A stretch of 61,648 bases of DNA, from positions 1-61,648 of the forward strand of contig MVQI01000076.1 in NCBI GenBank assembly GCA_002067795.1. Direction: 5' to 3'. Both the position numbers and the translations under genes were made by a program. Position 1 is the first letter of the stretch, and each line of letters starts with the position of its first letter. Below the pieces are notes generated by a model. The model did no database searches, was not told the origin of the DNA, and saw only the letters and a list, made by a program, of their open reading frames with translations. This DNA comes from Methanosaeta sp. PtaB.Bin039. Its GTDB lineage: Archaea > Halobacteriota > Methanosarcinia > Methanotrichales > Methanotrichaceae. Below, in pieces: positions 8,502-16,354 of the stretch.

Positions 8502-9251
8502 CTAGGAGTATGGCACCCTTCCAAGCTGGACGTACTTCTTTGTCTGCTCAGAGGACTCCTCAGATGGGGTCTGTTCGGGCGAAGAAGAGGGCTTCTGCTC
8601 GGTTTCGTTGATCCTGATCACCTCCAGGGTGGAGATCAGATTTACGGTCTCCTGGGCCGGGAAGGTCGAAACCCAACGGCAGTTGGTCATTCCCACATAA
8701 TCTTCTCCTACGGTCAGGCCATCCGGGGAGTAGCTGCCGGCAAAGACCACCTGCTCGGATGGCAGAGTCCCCGCGCCAAGTGCCCCAGGACGTCCCTGAT
8801 AGCTCTCCTCTGTTATCTTGATGTTCTGGCATTCCATCTCCAAAAGGTAATCCTCTACCATCTTTGAGTCGGATTGGTCGAGCCTGAGGACCTTGTCATA
8901 ACCGGTCACGAAGACGTAGATGTTGCCGCTCTCTCCGATCACTCCTAATCCGTAAGTGGTATAGCTGCGGGATTCAGATAGCAGGCTCTTGACAGGTTTT
9001 TCGATCACAACCGAATAGCGTGCGGAGGTGTTCAGGTCGAACGATATCTGGTAAGGTCCCATGGTATGGGTCTCAGGGACGGCCGAGCCAGCCTGGAAGA
9101 TGGAGATAAGAGCAAGGCAGATCAGGAGGCCTGGCTTCCATCGGCCTTGTAAGGAGAGGTCAGGTCCCGCTCCTGCAAAGACAGATTCCGATGTCCGGTC
9201 TGGCTGATTTCCGATTGAAGATAAAGATCCCCGGGATATGAAGTGCCTCAT
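8502..9251 (-). CDS. Secreted or membrane-anchored protein of unknown function
   Basis: I do not recognise the family. From the ATG at 9251 the protein has 249 residues. About 40 residues precede one hydrophobic segment (PGLLICLALISIFQAGSA, about residues 40-57), followed by a beta-rich exported part and a Ser/Pro/Glu-rich tail that suggests a surface stalk. The frame is open up to 9440, where a TATA-like sequence overlaps. The n-region before the hydrophobic segment is long, so the start is uncertain; GGGGAGG sits just before the chosen ATG. The hydrophobic segment could serve as a signal anchor. Confidence 0.6.
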   Translation of the reverse strand: MRHFISRGSLSSIGNQPDRTSESVFAGAGPDLSLQGRWKPGLLICLALISIFQAGSAVPETHTMGPYQISFDLNTSARYSVVIEKPVKSLLSESRSYTTYGLGVIGESGNIYVFVTGYDKVLRLDQSDSKMVEDYLLEMECQNIKITEESYQGRPGALGAGTLPSEQVVFAGSYSPDGLTVGEDYVGMTNCRWVSTFPAQETVNLISTLEVIRINETEQKPSSSPEQTPSEESSEQTKKYVQLGRVPYS

Positions 9252-9510
9252 GCCTCCCCTGTATGATACAGGACCCGATTTAACCCTCACGCTCGCCAAA
9301 TCGTCTCTCTTTGTCTTATTTCGTCTCAGATGCCTGGAGATCGCCATCGTAAAGATGCAGATAGTGATATCTTGCAGCCAGTAATGGAAATTGGAGATTT
9401 CCGGATATCTGAAGAGTTGGGACAGGCGTGGAGCAGACATATATAAATTGGCGAGGAAGGGTAGGTTTTTCTCACAACAGCTGCGTTTTCACGCCTGTCA
9501 TGGGAAACCA

Positions 9511-9744
9511 CTCAAAGGTGTTTCCGCTTGTGGAAGCATAGTGAAGAAAGAACTGTGCGAAAGAGTGCATGAGTGCTCTTATTGCGGTTTCTCATGTAAT
9601 CGAGACTGCAATGCTTCCAGGAACATCCTCTTCGCAGGGATGGAACTGACCGTTGCGCCCATAGAACCAGAACCTCTACATCACATCTCAGTGATGCAAG
9701 TTTTGGCGATGAAGTGGGAAGCCGCGCCCTTCAGGACGCGGTAG
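9511..9744 (+). pseudogene. TnpB C-terminal remnant (decayed IS200/IS605 element)
   Basis: The frame reads VSACGS-IVKKELCERVHEC-SYCGF-NRDCNASRNIL and ends at 9744. This is the zinc-finger and last RuvC motif of TnpB (usual form CSxCG...CxxCGxxxDRDxNAAxNI). The first zinc-binding Cys is Val here, and nothing upstream encodes the remaining 300 or so residues, so this is a dead 3' fragment. The last RuvC Asp (in NRDCNA) is kept. A right-end-like hairpin overlaps and follows the stop. The 5' break falls in the promoter zone of the divergent gene at 8502-9251. Confidence 0.8.
9722..9741 (+). other. Right-end hairpin of the decayed TnpB element
   Basis: The arms CCGCG and CGCGG enclose a second short stem (CC/GG) and a TTCA loop. 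The context GAAGCC-hairpin-GTAGTTCA resembles the right ends of archaeal IS1341/IS605 elements and overlaps the end of the tnpB remnant. Confidence 0.55.
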
Positions 9745-9840
9745 TTCAAGAAGCGAATATCCGTGCAGCGAGAAATACACCCCGGATCTTAAAAAGTGCC
9801 TTTTCCCCCCCTGCGAAAGCCCGCAGCTTGACGATTTTTT

Positions 9841-10377
9841 TTAGTCCGGCCTGCCCAGCGACTCCGCGAAACGCAGATAGCCGCACCGAGGAGCGCCTAC
9901 GGGAACGAAGCGAACCCTGACATTCCCTTCCTCTATATCCATCTCTGCCACGGTTGGCGGGGACAAGCGTGGGCGTGTGGGACTTCCAGGGCAAAGCAGC
10001 AGCCGGCCTCCCTCCTCCTTGAGTACCGGCTTGTGGATATGGCCGAAGATAAGGACATCCACATCCATCTCCCTGGCGAGCATGGAGGCCCCGGGCGATT
10101 CTTCAGCGTGGGATGCCTGGTGGATCAGGCCTATCGATACATCCTCGACCTCCAATACGGTCCGCTCTGGCAAAAGGCGTCGCAACTGGTGATGATCGGA
10201 ATTGCCGGCTACCGCCCGCACATCCCCCAACCTTTTCAGGTCATCATAGGTTTGCAGGCTTGCCAGATCGCCCCCATGAAGTATCAGCTCGGCCTGGCTG
10301 GCCAGACCGGACAGCACCGGCGGCAGATCCCCATCCAGATGCGTGTCTGCCATCACGATGACCTTCAAAGCAGACAC
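9841..10377 (-). CDS. YfcE/MJ0936-type metallophosphoesterase
   Basis: The 178-residue protein has all motifs of the small calcineurin-like phosphodiesterases: DTH (Asp11, His13), GGD (35-37), GNSDH (58-62, usual form GNCDxx), and GHIHKP (112-117) followed by the 'CPGSPTRPR' loop. These residues bind two metal ions. Known relatives hydrolyse model phosphodiesters, and the natural substrate is not established. It lies 19 bases after the double-SIS gene on the same strand, so the two are probably co-transcribed. Confidence 0.9.
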   Translation of the reverse strand: MSALKVIVMADTHLDGDLPPVLSGLASQAELILHGGDLASLQTYDDLKRLGDVRAVAGNSDHHQLRRLLPERTVLEVEDVSIGLIHQASHAEESPGASMLAREMDVDVLIFGHIHKPVLKEEGGRLLLCPGSPTRPRLSPPTVAEMDIEEGNVRVRFVPVGAPRCGYLRFAESLGRPD

Positions 10378-10396
10378 CCTTTATCGCAAGCTCGGA

Positions 10397-11590
10397 TCAT
10401 ACGTGCATTCTCTTCATTCCTGCCTCCTCAATGCCCAGGAACTCGGCTCCCACAGCCACCACGCTGTTTGTGAATATCGAGGTGTTGATCTCGAATATCG
10501 GGTAGCGGTACTTGCTGAAAGAGGAGACCAGCCAGCTCTTGGATACCCTGTCGCCTGAGAATATATCCTGGTATATGGGACTTACGGGAATGAACACCAC
10601 GTCTTTCTCCCTGCCGGTCTCCCTCATCCGGTTGACCAGCTGGGATTGCGGATTTGACGTTATCGGCATAACGTCAGCCCCTCTCTCAAGCGCCCTCTCC
10701 GTGCCCTCGAGGATCTCATAGGTGTTACCGCTGCCTGTTATCGGGATATAGACGTCTCCTATCTGAAAGCTCGGCGTGTTGAAGTCACGTTCCCAGTAGC
10801 TGATCTTATTCAGGTGAGTTAGCCTCATCTCAAATGCGCGGCAGACCAGACCGGAACGGCCCACACCGCCGATCATGTACCGGCCGGATCGGGGGAACAG
10901 CCGGGAAAACCAGTGCTCCAGCGGAGCCTCCTGCATATCCAGCAGGCTTCTTCCGTACTTCTCGAATTCCAGGATCGTCCGGCAGTAATCGGGGCAGTCG
11001 TCGCGGCACACCCCTTGCAGCCGGGACTGGATGTCCTTGAACAGGGCGTTTAAGAAGGCCAGGACCTCAAGCTCGAACTCGGTCCCCATGGGGGAGAGGC
11101 GGGACCTCTCCATCTTGTCTGTGCTGTACTTGGTCTTTGCCTCCAGGATCAGGACTGATGCGTTTTCGTAATCCTCCACCAGCCGGTAAGCTGTGCCATT
11201 CCTGTTGGCGGTTATGAGCTTGATCTCGCCCCCCTGGTCCATCACGTCCTCGATGTACTTGTTCACCGAGGCAGTCTCCCCGGACCCGGATACTGCCAGG
11301 CCGAGGTTGTGTCTGCCCGGATCAAAATGCCTCTGCACCGGATCTTCAAGGGTGCAGGGAAAGACGTTATCGAAATGGTTTTGCAGAAGCTGCAGGAAGC
11401 TATAGACGGAGAGGGCGCTCCTGCCAGCCGCCAGTCCATAGACAAACTTATTCTTCTCGGTAGAGCGGATGAAGGAGACCAGCGAATCGGAGAAAGCGGA
11501 TACCTCTCCCAGATCCAATCCGAGCAGCTTGTGGATAAAGCCGCACTGCATCTCGGTGGCCTCTCGAAATGTCTTTATCAGACCGGACAT
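10397..11590 (-). CDS. Double SIS-domain sugar-phosphate-binding protein
   Basis: The protein carries two sugar isomerase (SIS) folds. The first (about residues 30-180) has 'YGLAAGRSALSVYSFL', 'LGLAVSGSGETASVNKYI' and a GTEFELE helix. The second (about 230-380) has 'IGGVGRSGLVCRAFEMRLTHL' and 'PITGSGNTYEILEGTERALERGADVMPITS', close to the 6-phospho-3-hexuloisomerase (HxlB) pattern. The usual HxlB is one domain of about 180 residues, so this looks like a fused duplication. Possible starts are the TTG at 11617, the ATG at 11590 and the ATG at 11551; the last has GAGG about eight bases upstream and may be the real one. It sits between purP and a phosphoesterase gene. Its substrate is unknown. 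Confidence 0.8.
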   Translation of the reverse strand: MSGLIKTFREATEMQCGFIHKLLGLDLGEVSAFSDSLVSFIRSTEKNKFVYGLAAGRSALSVYSFLQLLQNHFDNVFPCTLEDPVQRHFDPGRHNLGLAVSGSGETASVNKYIEDVMDQGGEIKLITANRNGTAYRLVEDYENASVLILEAKTKYSTDKMERSRLSPMGTEFELEVLAFLNALFKDIQSRLQGVCRDDCPDYCRTILEFEKYGRSLLDMQEAPLEHWFSRLFPRSGRYMIGGVGRSGLVCRAFEMRLTHLNKISYWERDFNTPSFQIGDVYIPITGSGNTYEILEGTERALERGADVMPITSNPQSQLVNRMRETGREKDVVFIPVSPIYQDIFSGDRVSKSWLVSSFSKYRYPIFEINTSIFTNSVVAVGAEFLGIEEAGMKRMHV

Positions 11591-11773
11591 ATGATAAAAG
11601 ACGATCGCTGTGGGCAAGATAAGCCTTTTCGTCCCCTTGTCCGATCATCTCCTGATCTCATCCATGAAATCCAAGGTGCACGATTACATCGTAGGAGTGG
11701 CGGCTTCCGGGGCCCAATCCTTAAAAGGAGCGTATGCAAAAAATGGGGGTCTGGTCGGCGTCTGCTGCCGGCC

Positions 11774-12844
11774 TTAGCTGACGATCTCCGAGAAAAGGTC
11801 CTTTTCCCTGGCCAGGCCGACCTCCTGGGCTATGCGCCGGCCAGTGGACAGATCCTTCTCGATGAGGTCGGAGTAGGGCGACCCGCTGATGAACAGGTTA
11901 GTGCCCGCCACAATTCTGGCTGAGATCTCGAATACCTTGAAATCCAGGTCGTCGGTGACTATCGTCTCCAGGCTAAACGGGCCGATCATCCCGCCGAAAA
12001 GCTCTATGGATGTCTCAACCACCCGCTCGCCCAGCTCGAAGACCTTGGTGAGAAGAGACTCACGCAGCACCAGCGGCAGGTTGCCAGTTACCACAAAGCT
12101 CGGATATATGCCGGCAGCCTCAAGCTCGTTTACCGACCCTATCCGGAATATCTCATCGGCATTGGACTCGACACGCCGATCGATTCCCAGCATATCCAGG
12201 GTGCCTTTCTTGAGCCGGTATCCCTTCTCCCTTATGGGTGAGTAGAAGAAGTGAAGGTAGTAACGGGTGCCCAGGATGAACTCCTGGATCGTATACTTCT
12301 GGCCCTCCTGGATCTTTCCGGAGAACTCATCCTTGTTCTTGGCGATGAAGAAGCCTTTGCCGCCCTTGGCCCCGTGATACTTCACTATTACCGGCCGATC
12401 GATCTGATCGGACCGCTCGAACCGCATCGGTATGTTCACGCCTGCCCTCAACAGCCAATCCCGCTCCATCTCGCGATCGCTCTCCCACGCCAGGCATCGC
12501 CGGTTGCCAAACGTCGGGACAGGCAGGGCCTCGAACCTGGATATGCCGAGGTACTCCACCAGCGAGCCATGGGGGACTATTATGACGTTTTCATCGATGA
12601 GGCGGTCGCTCTCTTCAAGCATCGACTTGTAGCTCTCCAAAGAGATGAACGAGTCCGGCTTGGCCTGAGGAAATGCGTCGTAGAAACGCGGCGGCTGGCC
12701 TATGGTTATGCCGAGTGTGCGAAAGCCCTCCTGCCTGGCTCCATGAAATATCTGAAGGCTGCTATGAGAGCAGACGGTGGCTATTGTGATCTTGCTTGGA
12801 TCATAGCCATTTACGATCTCCATTATCTCTTCTTTGGATATCAT
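11774..12844 (-). CDS. purP: 5-formaminoimidazole-4-carboxamide ribonucleotide synthetase (PurP-type ATP-grasp)
   Basis: At 356 residues the length is typical of PurP, the archaeal enzyme that makes FAICAR from AICAR, formate and ATP in purine synthesis. Visible features are the N-terminal 'IATVCSHSSLQIFHGARQEGF' nucleotide-binding part, 'VPHGSLVEYLG', the ATP-grasp core 'RPVIVKYHGAKGGKGFFIA' (about 150-170), 'YTIQEFILGTRYYLHFFYSP', and the metal-binding end 'FKVFEISARIVAGTNLFISGSPYSDL'. The ATG at 12844 is 80-90 bases downstream of a TATA box. PurP paralogues of unsettled function exist in archaea, so an AICAR-to-FAICAR role is likely but not certain. Confidence 0.88.
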   Translation of the reverse strand: MISKEEIMEIVNGYDPSKITIATVCSHSSLQIFHGARQEGFRTLGITIGQPPRFYDAFPQAKPDSFISLESYKSMLEESDRLIDENVIIVPHGSLVEYLGISRFEALPVPTFGNRRCLAWESDREMERDWLLRAGVNIPMRFERSDQIDRPVIVKYHGAKGGKGFFIAKNKDEFSGKIQEGQKYTIQEFILGTRYYLHFFYSPIREKGYRLKKGTLDMLGIDRRVESNADEIFRIGSVNELEAAGIYPSFVVTGNLPLVLRESLLTKVFELGERVVETSIELFGGMIGPFSLETIVTDDLDFKVFEISARIVAGTNLFISGSPYSDLIEKDLSTGRRIAQEVGLAREKDLFSEIVS

Positions 12845-12923
12845 GGTGATGACCTTTGGAAATATACTATGAAATTGGAGGGTTGGGTTTCAGGTAGATA
12901 ATCCCTTTGCCTGGAATAGCAGG

Positions 12924-12933
12924 CATATAAAAC
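12924..12933 (-). promoter_or_regulatory. TATA box of purP
   Basis: On the minus strand GTTTTATATG is a good archaeal TATA core. The expected start near 12903 leaves a leader of about 60 bases before the purP ATG. Confidence 0.55.
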
Positions 12934-13310
12934 GGGTAGGCACTTTTCAGCCTGTCCGAATCCCAAAGAAAGATCGTTTGAAATCAACCTCGTGCGATTT
13001 TTTGAGATCGTCGAAATGTCCTGCAAAAAAAACGTGGCCTAAATCGAGCTCGTTAGGTCCCTCCACTTGGGACCAGGTTTTCTTCCGGCGCAAAGCAAGC
13101 CCTGGTTCCCGTTCAAATGCCCTGCAGGCTCGCGAGGCCGAGGTCCCGGGTCAATTCGCCGCTTTTTCCCAACGATGCCTGCAAAGTCAGGGCAGCCAAT
13201 GCGACGATTTTTTCACTTCTGCCTTTAATTCTCCATGTCGTTGCTGGCCCGGTAGGAGACCCCTTCTACCAGTAATGGGCCATGATAGGTGCGCAGGCAG
13301 TGTTTAGGGG

Positions 13311-13322
13311 AAATATATATTA
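13311..13322 (+). promoter_or_regulatory. TATA box of the 55-residue protein gene
   Basis: AAATATATATTA lies 34-45 bases before the ATG at 13356, a normal spacing for a short-leader archaeal transcript. Confidence 0.55.
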
Positions 13323-13355
13323 CTTAACGCCGTCTTTAGATAAGCGTGGTCAAGA

Positions 13356-13523
13356 ATGCCAATGGTAGAGATATCTGTGGAGGCCTATTCGGCTCTGGTT
13401 GACGAGTGCCGGTCGAGCGGGAAGGAGATCACAGAGGCGGCTTCAGATATAATCCTGGCCTGCATCTCGACTGAGGCACGCTGGAAGGCCCGCCTGGCTT
13501 GTATCGATATGATAGAGAAATAG
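13356..13523 (+). CDS. 55-residue protein, possibly ribbon-helix-helix
   Basis: The short frame starts MPMVEISVEAYSALVDEC and continues with a 'GKEITEAASDIILACIS' helix, then a basic end. A beta-like strand (VEIS) followed by two helices split near 'SSGKE' is the layout of small ribbon-helix-helix DNA-binding proteins, but no specific family is recognised. A good TATA box upstream and balanced codon use support expression. No partner toxin gene is evident next to it. Confidence 0.55.
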   Translation: MPMVEISVEAYSALVDECRSSGKEITEAASDIILACISTEARWKARLACIDMIEK

Positions 13524-13830
13524 GTGGGCGCAAGGGCCGTATCGGCTCCTTCTCGCCCTTCGGAAACGGCATGCGGATTATGGCCTTACGCAAATCGCCT
13601 TTCTGCTGGACCTAGATAGCAGCCAAGCCTTACTGCAATGCAACCACCTTCCCAAGATCAGCCACGATCTCCGTCACCCTCACTGTCCGCCCCAAATCAG
13701 TGATCCACGTTTAAGCCCGTCGTTTTCGCTGAGATGTCTCTTTAGAACGGACGGGGCGTTAAGATCTCGTTTCCAGTGTGAGACAGGTACAATTTGCCGC
13801 AGCAAGGAAATTCTAAGGATGGGCTAAAGT
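13524..13830. other. Intergenic region, no gene recognised
   Basis: No open frame with protein-like composition, repeat or RNA fold was seen in these 307 bases between the small protein gene and the next hypothetical gene. Confidence 0.35.
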
Positions 13831-14391
13831 TTGAACCAGGATCGCGATAGCGCCAGGGTTGAGGCAGGTGAGGCAAACGCCGTCTCATCCACAAATCCCG
13901 CTGCTCCCGAGGATAACCATTCGCACGTCTCACCGGATCTCATATGGATAGATGGCCAGAGGCTCGACCTGGAGATAGGTCCTGCCGGTTTTGGTCTGAC
14001 CAGGGTGACAACGCTCGAGGAATATAGCCGGCTCAAGCGTTGCCTTCCCCATCTTATCGGCAGGTGCTTCCTTTTTATCAATATCGTGGAGGGTTCATGT
14101 AGGTTAGTGCTGACTGTCGTAACCGGAACGGAAAAGGAGGTGACCGCATCGCATAGCCTCCACCTTGGCAGGCTTGGCATCTCCGAGGTGGAGCTGTATT
14201 CGGCTGCATTGCCAGGCGAGACATTTGCACCTATCAGCGGCAACTTTCCGCTATCGTCGGACCTCGCAAATAGGATCCGTTCCAAGATGAAAGGATGGGA
14301 GAAATTGCGGTCCTCCCCGTCTGCCGGAGCCGGTCCCAATGAATGCCAGGCACTAACGTTTTTTTCAGTCGGTGAATGCTCCCCTCCCTAA
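13831..14391 (+). CDS. Hypothetical protein, 3' end altered by an inserted element
   Basis: The 186-residue frame begins with TTG after an AAGGAT-like site. I do not recognise it. Residues about 35-150 look protein-like, with alternating strands ('LIWIDGQRLDLEIGPAGFGLTRVTTLEEYSRL', 'CFLFINIVEGSCRLVLTVVTG'). The last ten or so residues are read from the hairpin element that begins near 14376, so the original C-terminus may have been replaced by that insertion. An antisense frame of similar length (13824-14339, minus) exists, which lowers confidence. The plus-strand version has the more plausible hydrophobic pattern. Confidence 0.45.
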   Translation: MNQDRDSARVEAGEANAVSSTNPAAPEDNHSHVSPDLIWIDGQRLDLEIGPAGFGLTRVTTLEEYSRLKRCLPHLIGRCFLFINIVEGSCRLVLTVVTGTEKEVTASHSLHLGRLGISEVELYSAALPGETFAPISGNFPLSSDLANRIRSKMKGWEKLRSSPSAGAGPNECQALTFFSVGECSPP

Positions 14392-14504
14392 ATGGAGGGG
14401 CTTCTATCGTGTTTTGCGAAGAGATTGCATCCCCAATCTCAATTTGAATAAACGGAGGAGGGGCTCTGCATCCACGGCCTAAAGACCGGGGTCTTTCGCC
14501 CCTC
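14381..14504. mobile_element. Three-hairpin element, possible IS605-related MITE or orphan right end
   Basis: Three consecutive perfect stems occur. The first is CCCCTCC/GGAGGGG (14381-14387 with 14394-14400). The second is GAGATTG/CAATCTC (14421-14427 with 14434-14440). The third is a two-tier stem in which GAGGGGC/GCCCCTC (14458-14464 with 14498-14504) encloses AAAGACC/GGTCTTT (14481-14487 with 14490-14496). The first hairpin has the look of an IS605/IS1341 end, but no transposase or TnpB is adjacent. It may be a palindrome-associated miniature element or a structured RNA. Confidence 0.5.
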
Positions 14505-14800
14505 TACGCTCCCCGTCGAGATAAAGAACGATCCTCCTGGCCAAAATGAGAGATCTCTACGATGAGTCAGATCATACTACCATATGGATTTATGGCCACG
14601 AAAAGAGCATAAATACGGATATTCTCGGAGGATAAACATTCTGGGAGGCCGGCCCGGATGGCCAGGGCAGACAGTGCTGCCACAAGCTTCTTTTTCCGGG
14701 CCTGCTATCCCCGTCTTCCATCCCGGCATCTCGTCGATGCCTCAGGTGTGGTCGCCGCCGTTATCCTGCTTTTTTCCCCACTCTCCTCTTGTCATTCTGG
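14505..14800. other. Intergenic region downstream of the three-hairpin element
   Basis: No supported gene is seen up to the stop of the convergent Tyr-rich protein gene. Open frames here read the opposite strand of low-complexity sequence. Confidence 0.3.
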
Positions 14801-15763
14801 CTATCTCTTATGGCCTATCTTGTGGCTGAAAGAGCTGCTCGCCGAGTATCCGCTCCATCTGGAGGAGAATCCGTACGATGTCGAGGTCTTGATCGAGCTG
14901 TAGTACACCGGGTACGTGACCGAGCTGTAGTAGTACTTTATTGGCGTGTATATGGCCGGGTAGTAGTAGTACAGGTTGGGCGTGTAAGCCAGAGGATCGT
15001 AGTAGTACCGGTTGAACGTGTACCCGCCGCGCCACCAGGGCCAGTCATCCCACACATAGTACCAGATATAGTTGCTGTAGTAGACTCCTCCGATCACATA
15101 CCATACCTTGTAGGCGCCGGGCGTCGGACCGTAGAACCAGGTCCAGTAGCGGTGGTATGGGTATACGTATCCCATATTGTGGCTGCGAATCTCTCCGGAC
15201 GGGTACTGGTAGTAGATAACCATCTCGCCTTCGGTGGACGGTATGATCTCCTGGTTGGCCCAGCTCGATGAGGGGACGTTTAGGGTTGTGAGCCTCTGGC
15301 TGCCTGCGCCATCCGCTATCCACAGCCCGTTCTCGGCTGGGACATCGCTCATTATATACTGGAAGTCTGTGACTTCGCCTGTGTCAACTAGCCGCCCGAA
15401 GTCCCTGGGTTCCTGGTTGGTGAAGAAGGCAGCCTGCCCCTCCATCGGCTCGTAGTACTCGGTGGGCGTATCCACCGGATAGTAGTCCGGATACAGAGGA
15501 TCGACTACGGTCTGCTGGAAGCTGGAACCCTGGAAGTCATATGTGGGATTCGCCGAATTGCTCTGGGGCGATGTCAATGAAGGCAGCACAGAACCATAGT
15601 CCCGCTCCTGAGGCGGAAGGGCGTCGCTGGGCATTCCCTCAAATATCTGGTTCCAGGGGATGCTCCCCAGGCCAGACGACTCATACTGCTCGTTGGTCAT
15701 GGCAGAGGTCGATCCGAGCAAGGCCAGGACGGCCACCACCATCGGGATGAATGGAATTCTCAT
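14801..15763 (-). CDS. Secreted Tyr/Trp-rich protein
   Basis: The product of about 320 residues starts with a signal peptide (MRIPFIPMVVAVLALLGSTSA). The first half of the mature protein is Pro/Ser/Asn-rich. A middle domain (about 120-200) has 'GLWIADGAGSQRLTTLNVPSSSWANQEI' and 'GEMVIYYQYPSGEIRSHN'. The last 130 residues are extremely rich in Tyr and Trp, with runs such as YYYYPAIYTPIKYYY, and end in a Ser-rich basic tail. The enzyme family, if any, is not recognised; aromatic-rich tails suggest a structural, adhesive or cell-wall role. The start at 15763 is chosen over the TTG at 15796 because of the signal peptide and the GGAGG site before it. A TATA-like box lies near 15831-15840. Confidence 0.75.
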   Translation of the reverse strand: MRIPFIPMVVAVLALLGSTSAMTNEQYESSGLGSIPWNQIFEGMPSDALPPQERDYGSVLPSLTSPQSNSANPTYDFQGSSFQQTVVDPLYPDYYPVDTPTEYYEPMEGQAAFFTNQEPRDFGRLVDTGEVTDFQYIMSDVPAENGLWIADGAGSQRLTTLNVPSSSWANQEIIPSTEGEMVIYYQYPSGEIRSHNMGYVYPYHRYWTWFYGPTPGAYKVWYVIGGVYYSNYIWYYVWDDWPWWRGGYTFNRYYYDPLAYTPNLYYYYPAIYTPIKYYYSSVTYPVYYSSIKTSTSYGFSSRWSGYSASSSFSHKIGHKR

Positions 15764-16354
15764 TTCAGAGAGTCCTCCTTTGTAGGTTTTCAACAACCCT
15801 GACTTGTCCCGACCAGCATAAAAGGCTGGCCTATATGTATAATTCAGCTAGAAGTTACATGAATCCTCCAAGTTCCTAATTCGAGTTCCTGACCGGACGA
15901 AATAGCCAGGATATCAGGCCCATTCGCCTGCCAAACTTCAGAAAAAAAATCTTTTTGGTTAGCTGTCAGCCCAGGTCCAGTTTGCTCTGTCGTAATCGTT
16001 ATTGGCCTCATTCTTGCCCGCTTTTTTCGAATGACTTGTCGGGGCTAGCTTTCATGCTTTTCCAGTCCTCGCCTCAGAGGGCTGCAGCAGTCCTTCTTGC
16101 CATCGCGAACTTGTATGGCGACGCCATCCATCGTCACGCAATTGTCATCCGATGCCAGAGATGGTGTCTGAGAAGCGAAAAAGAAGCCGGATTTGGGGCG
16201 TCAGGACCTGACGGCAGGCTGCAGCAGGTCCAAAACCCACCGCCCACTTCAGCTTTCACATACTCTATATCTTTCACATACTCTATATAATCCGCCGCAA
16301 CCGCAGCAAGCAGCCTTCCGATCCGAATTCTCCGTCTTGAACCAGTTGGCTGTC
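15764..16354. other. Intergenic region with an 18-bp tandem duplication
   Basis: The part next to 15764 holds the promoter of the Tyr-rich protein gene. The only other structure is the tandem 18-bp repeat at 16253-16288. No gene is supported. Confidence 0.4.
16253..16288. repeat. Perfect 18-bp tandem duplication
   Basis: The unit CTTTCACATACTCTATAT is present twice, head to tail, without mismatch. It lies 67 bases beyond the stop of the SagB-type gene. The function is unknown. Confidence 0.8.

Larger units (their letters stand above)
12845..13355. other. Structured divergent intergenic region
   Basis: Between purP and a small plus-strand gene lie about 510 bases without a supported gene. 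Two inverted repeats occur in a row: CCTAA/TTAGG (13038-13057) around the palindrome CGAGCTCG, and GGTCCC/GGGACC (13056-13074) followed by a T-rich run. These could mark a small RNA or a transcript end. Confidence 0.4.

Noticed and set aside
13056-13160. Possible tRNA because of a GTTCAAATG stretch
   Set aside because: No acceptor or D stem can be formed around it, and the T-stem pairing fails.
13824-14339. 171-codon minus-strand frame opposite the hypothetical gene
   Set aside because: Its Ser/Arg/Pro-rich composition is less protein-like than the plus-strand frame, though the choice is not certain.
14789-15271. 160-codon plus-strand frame rich in Val and Arg
   Set aside because: It is the antisense of the Tyr-codon-rich tail; its composition is a by-product of those codons.
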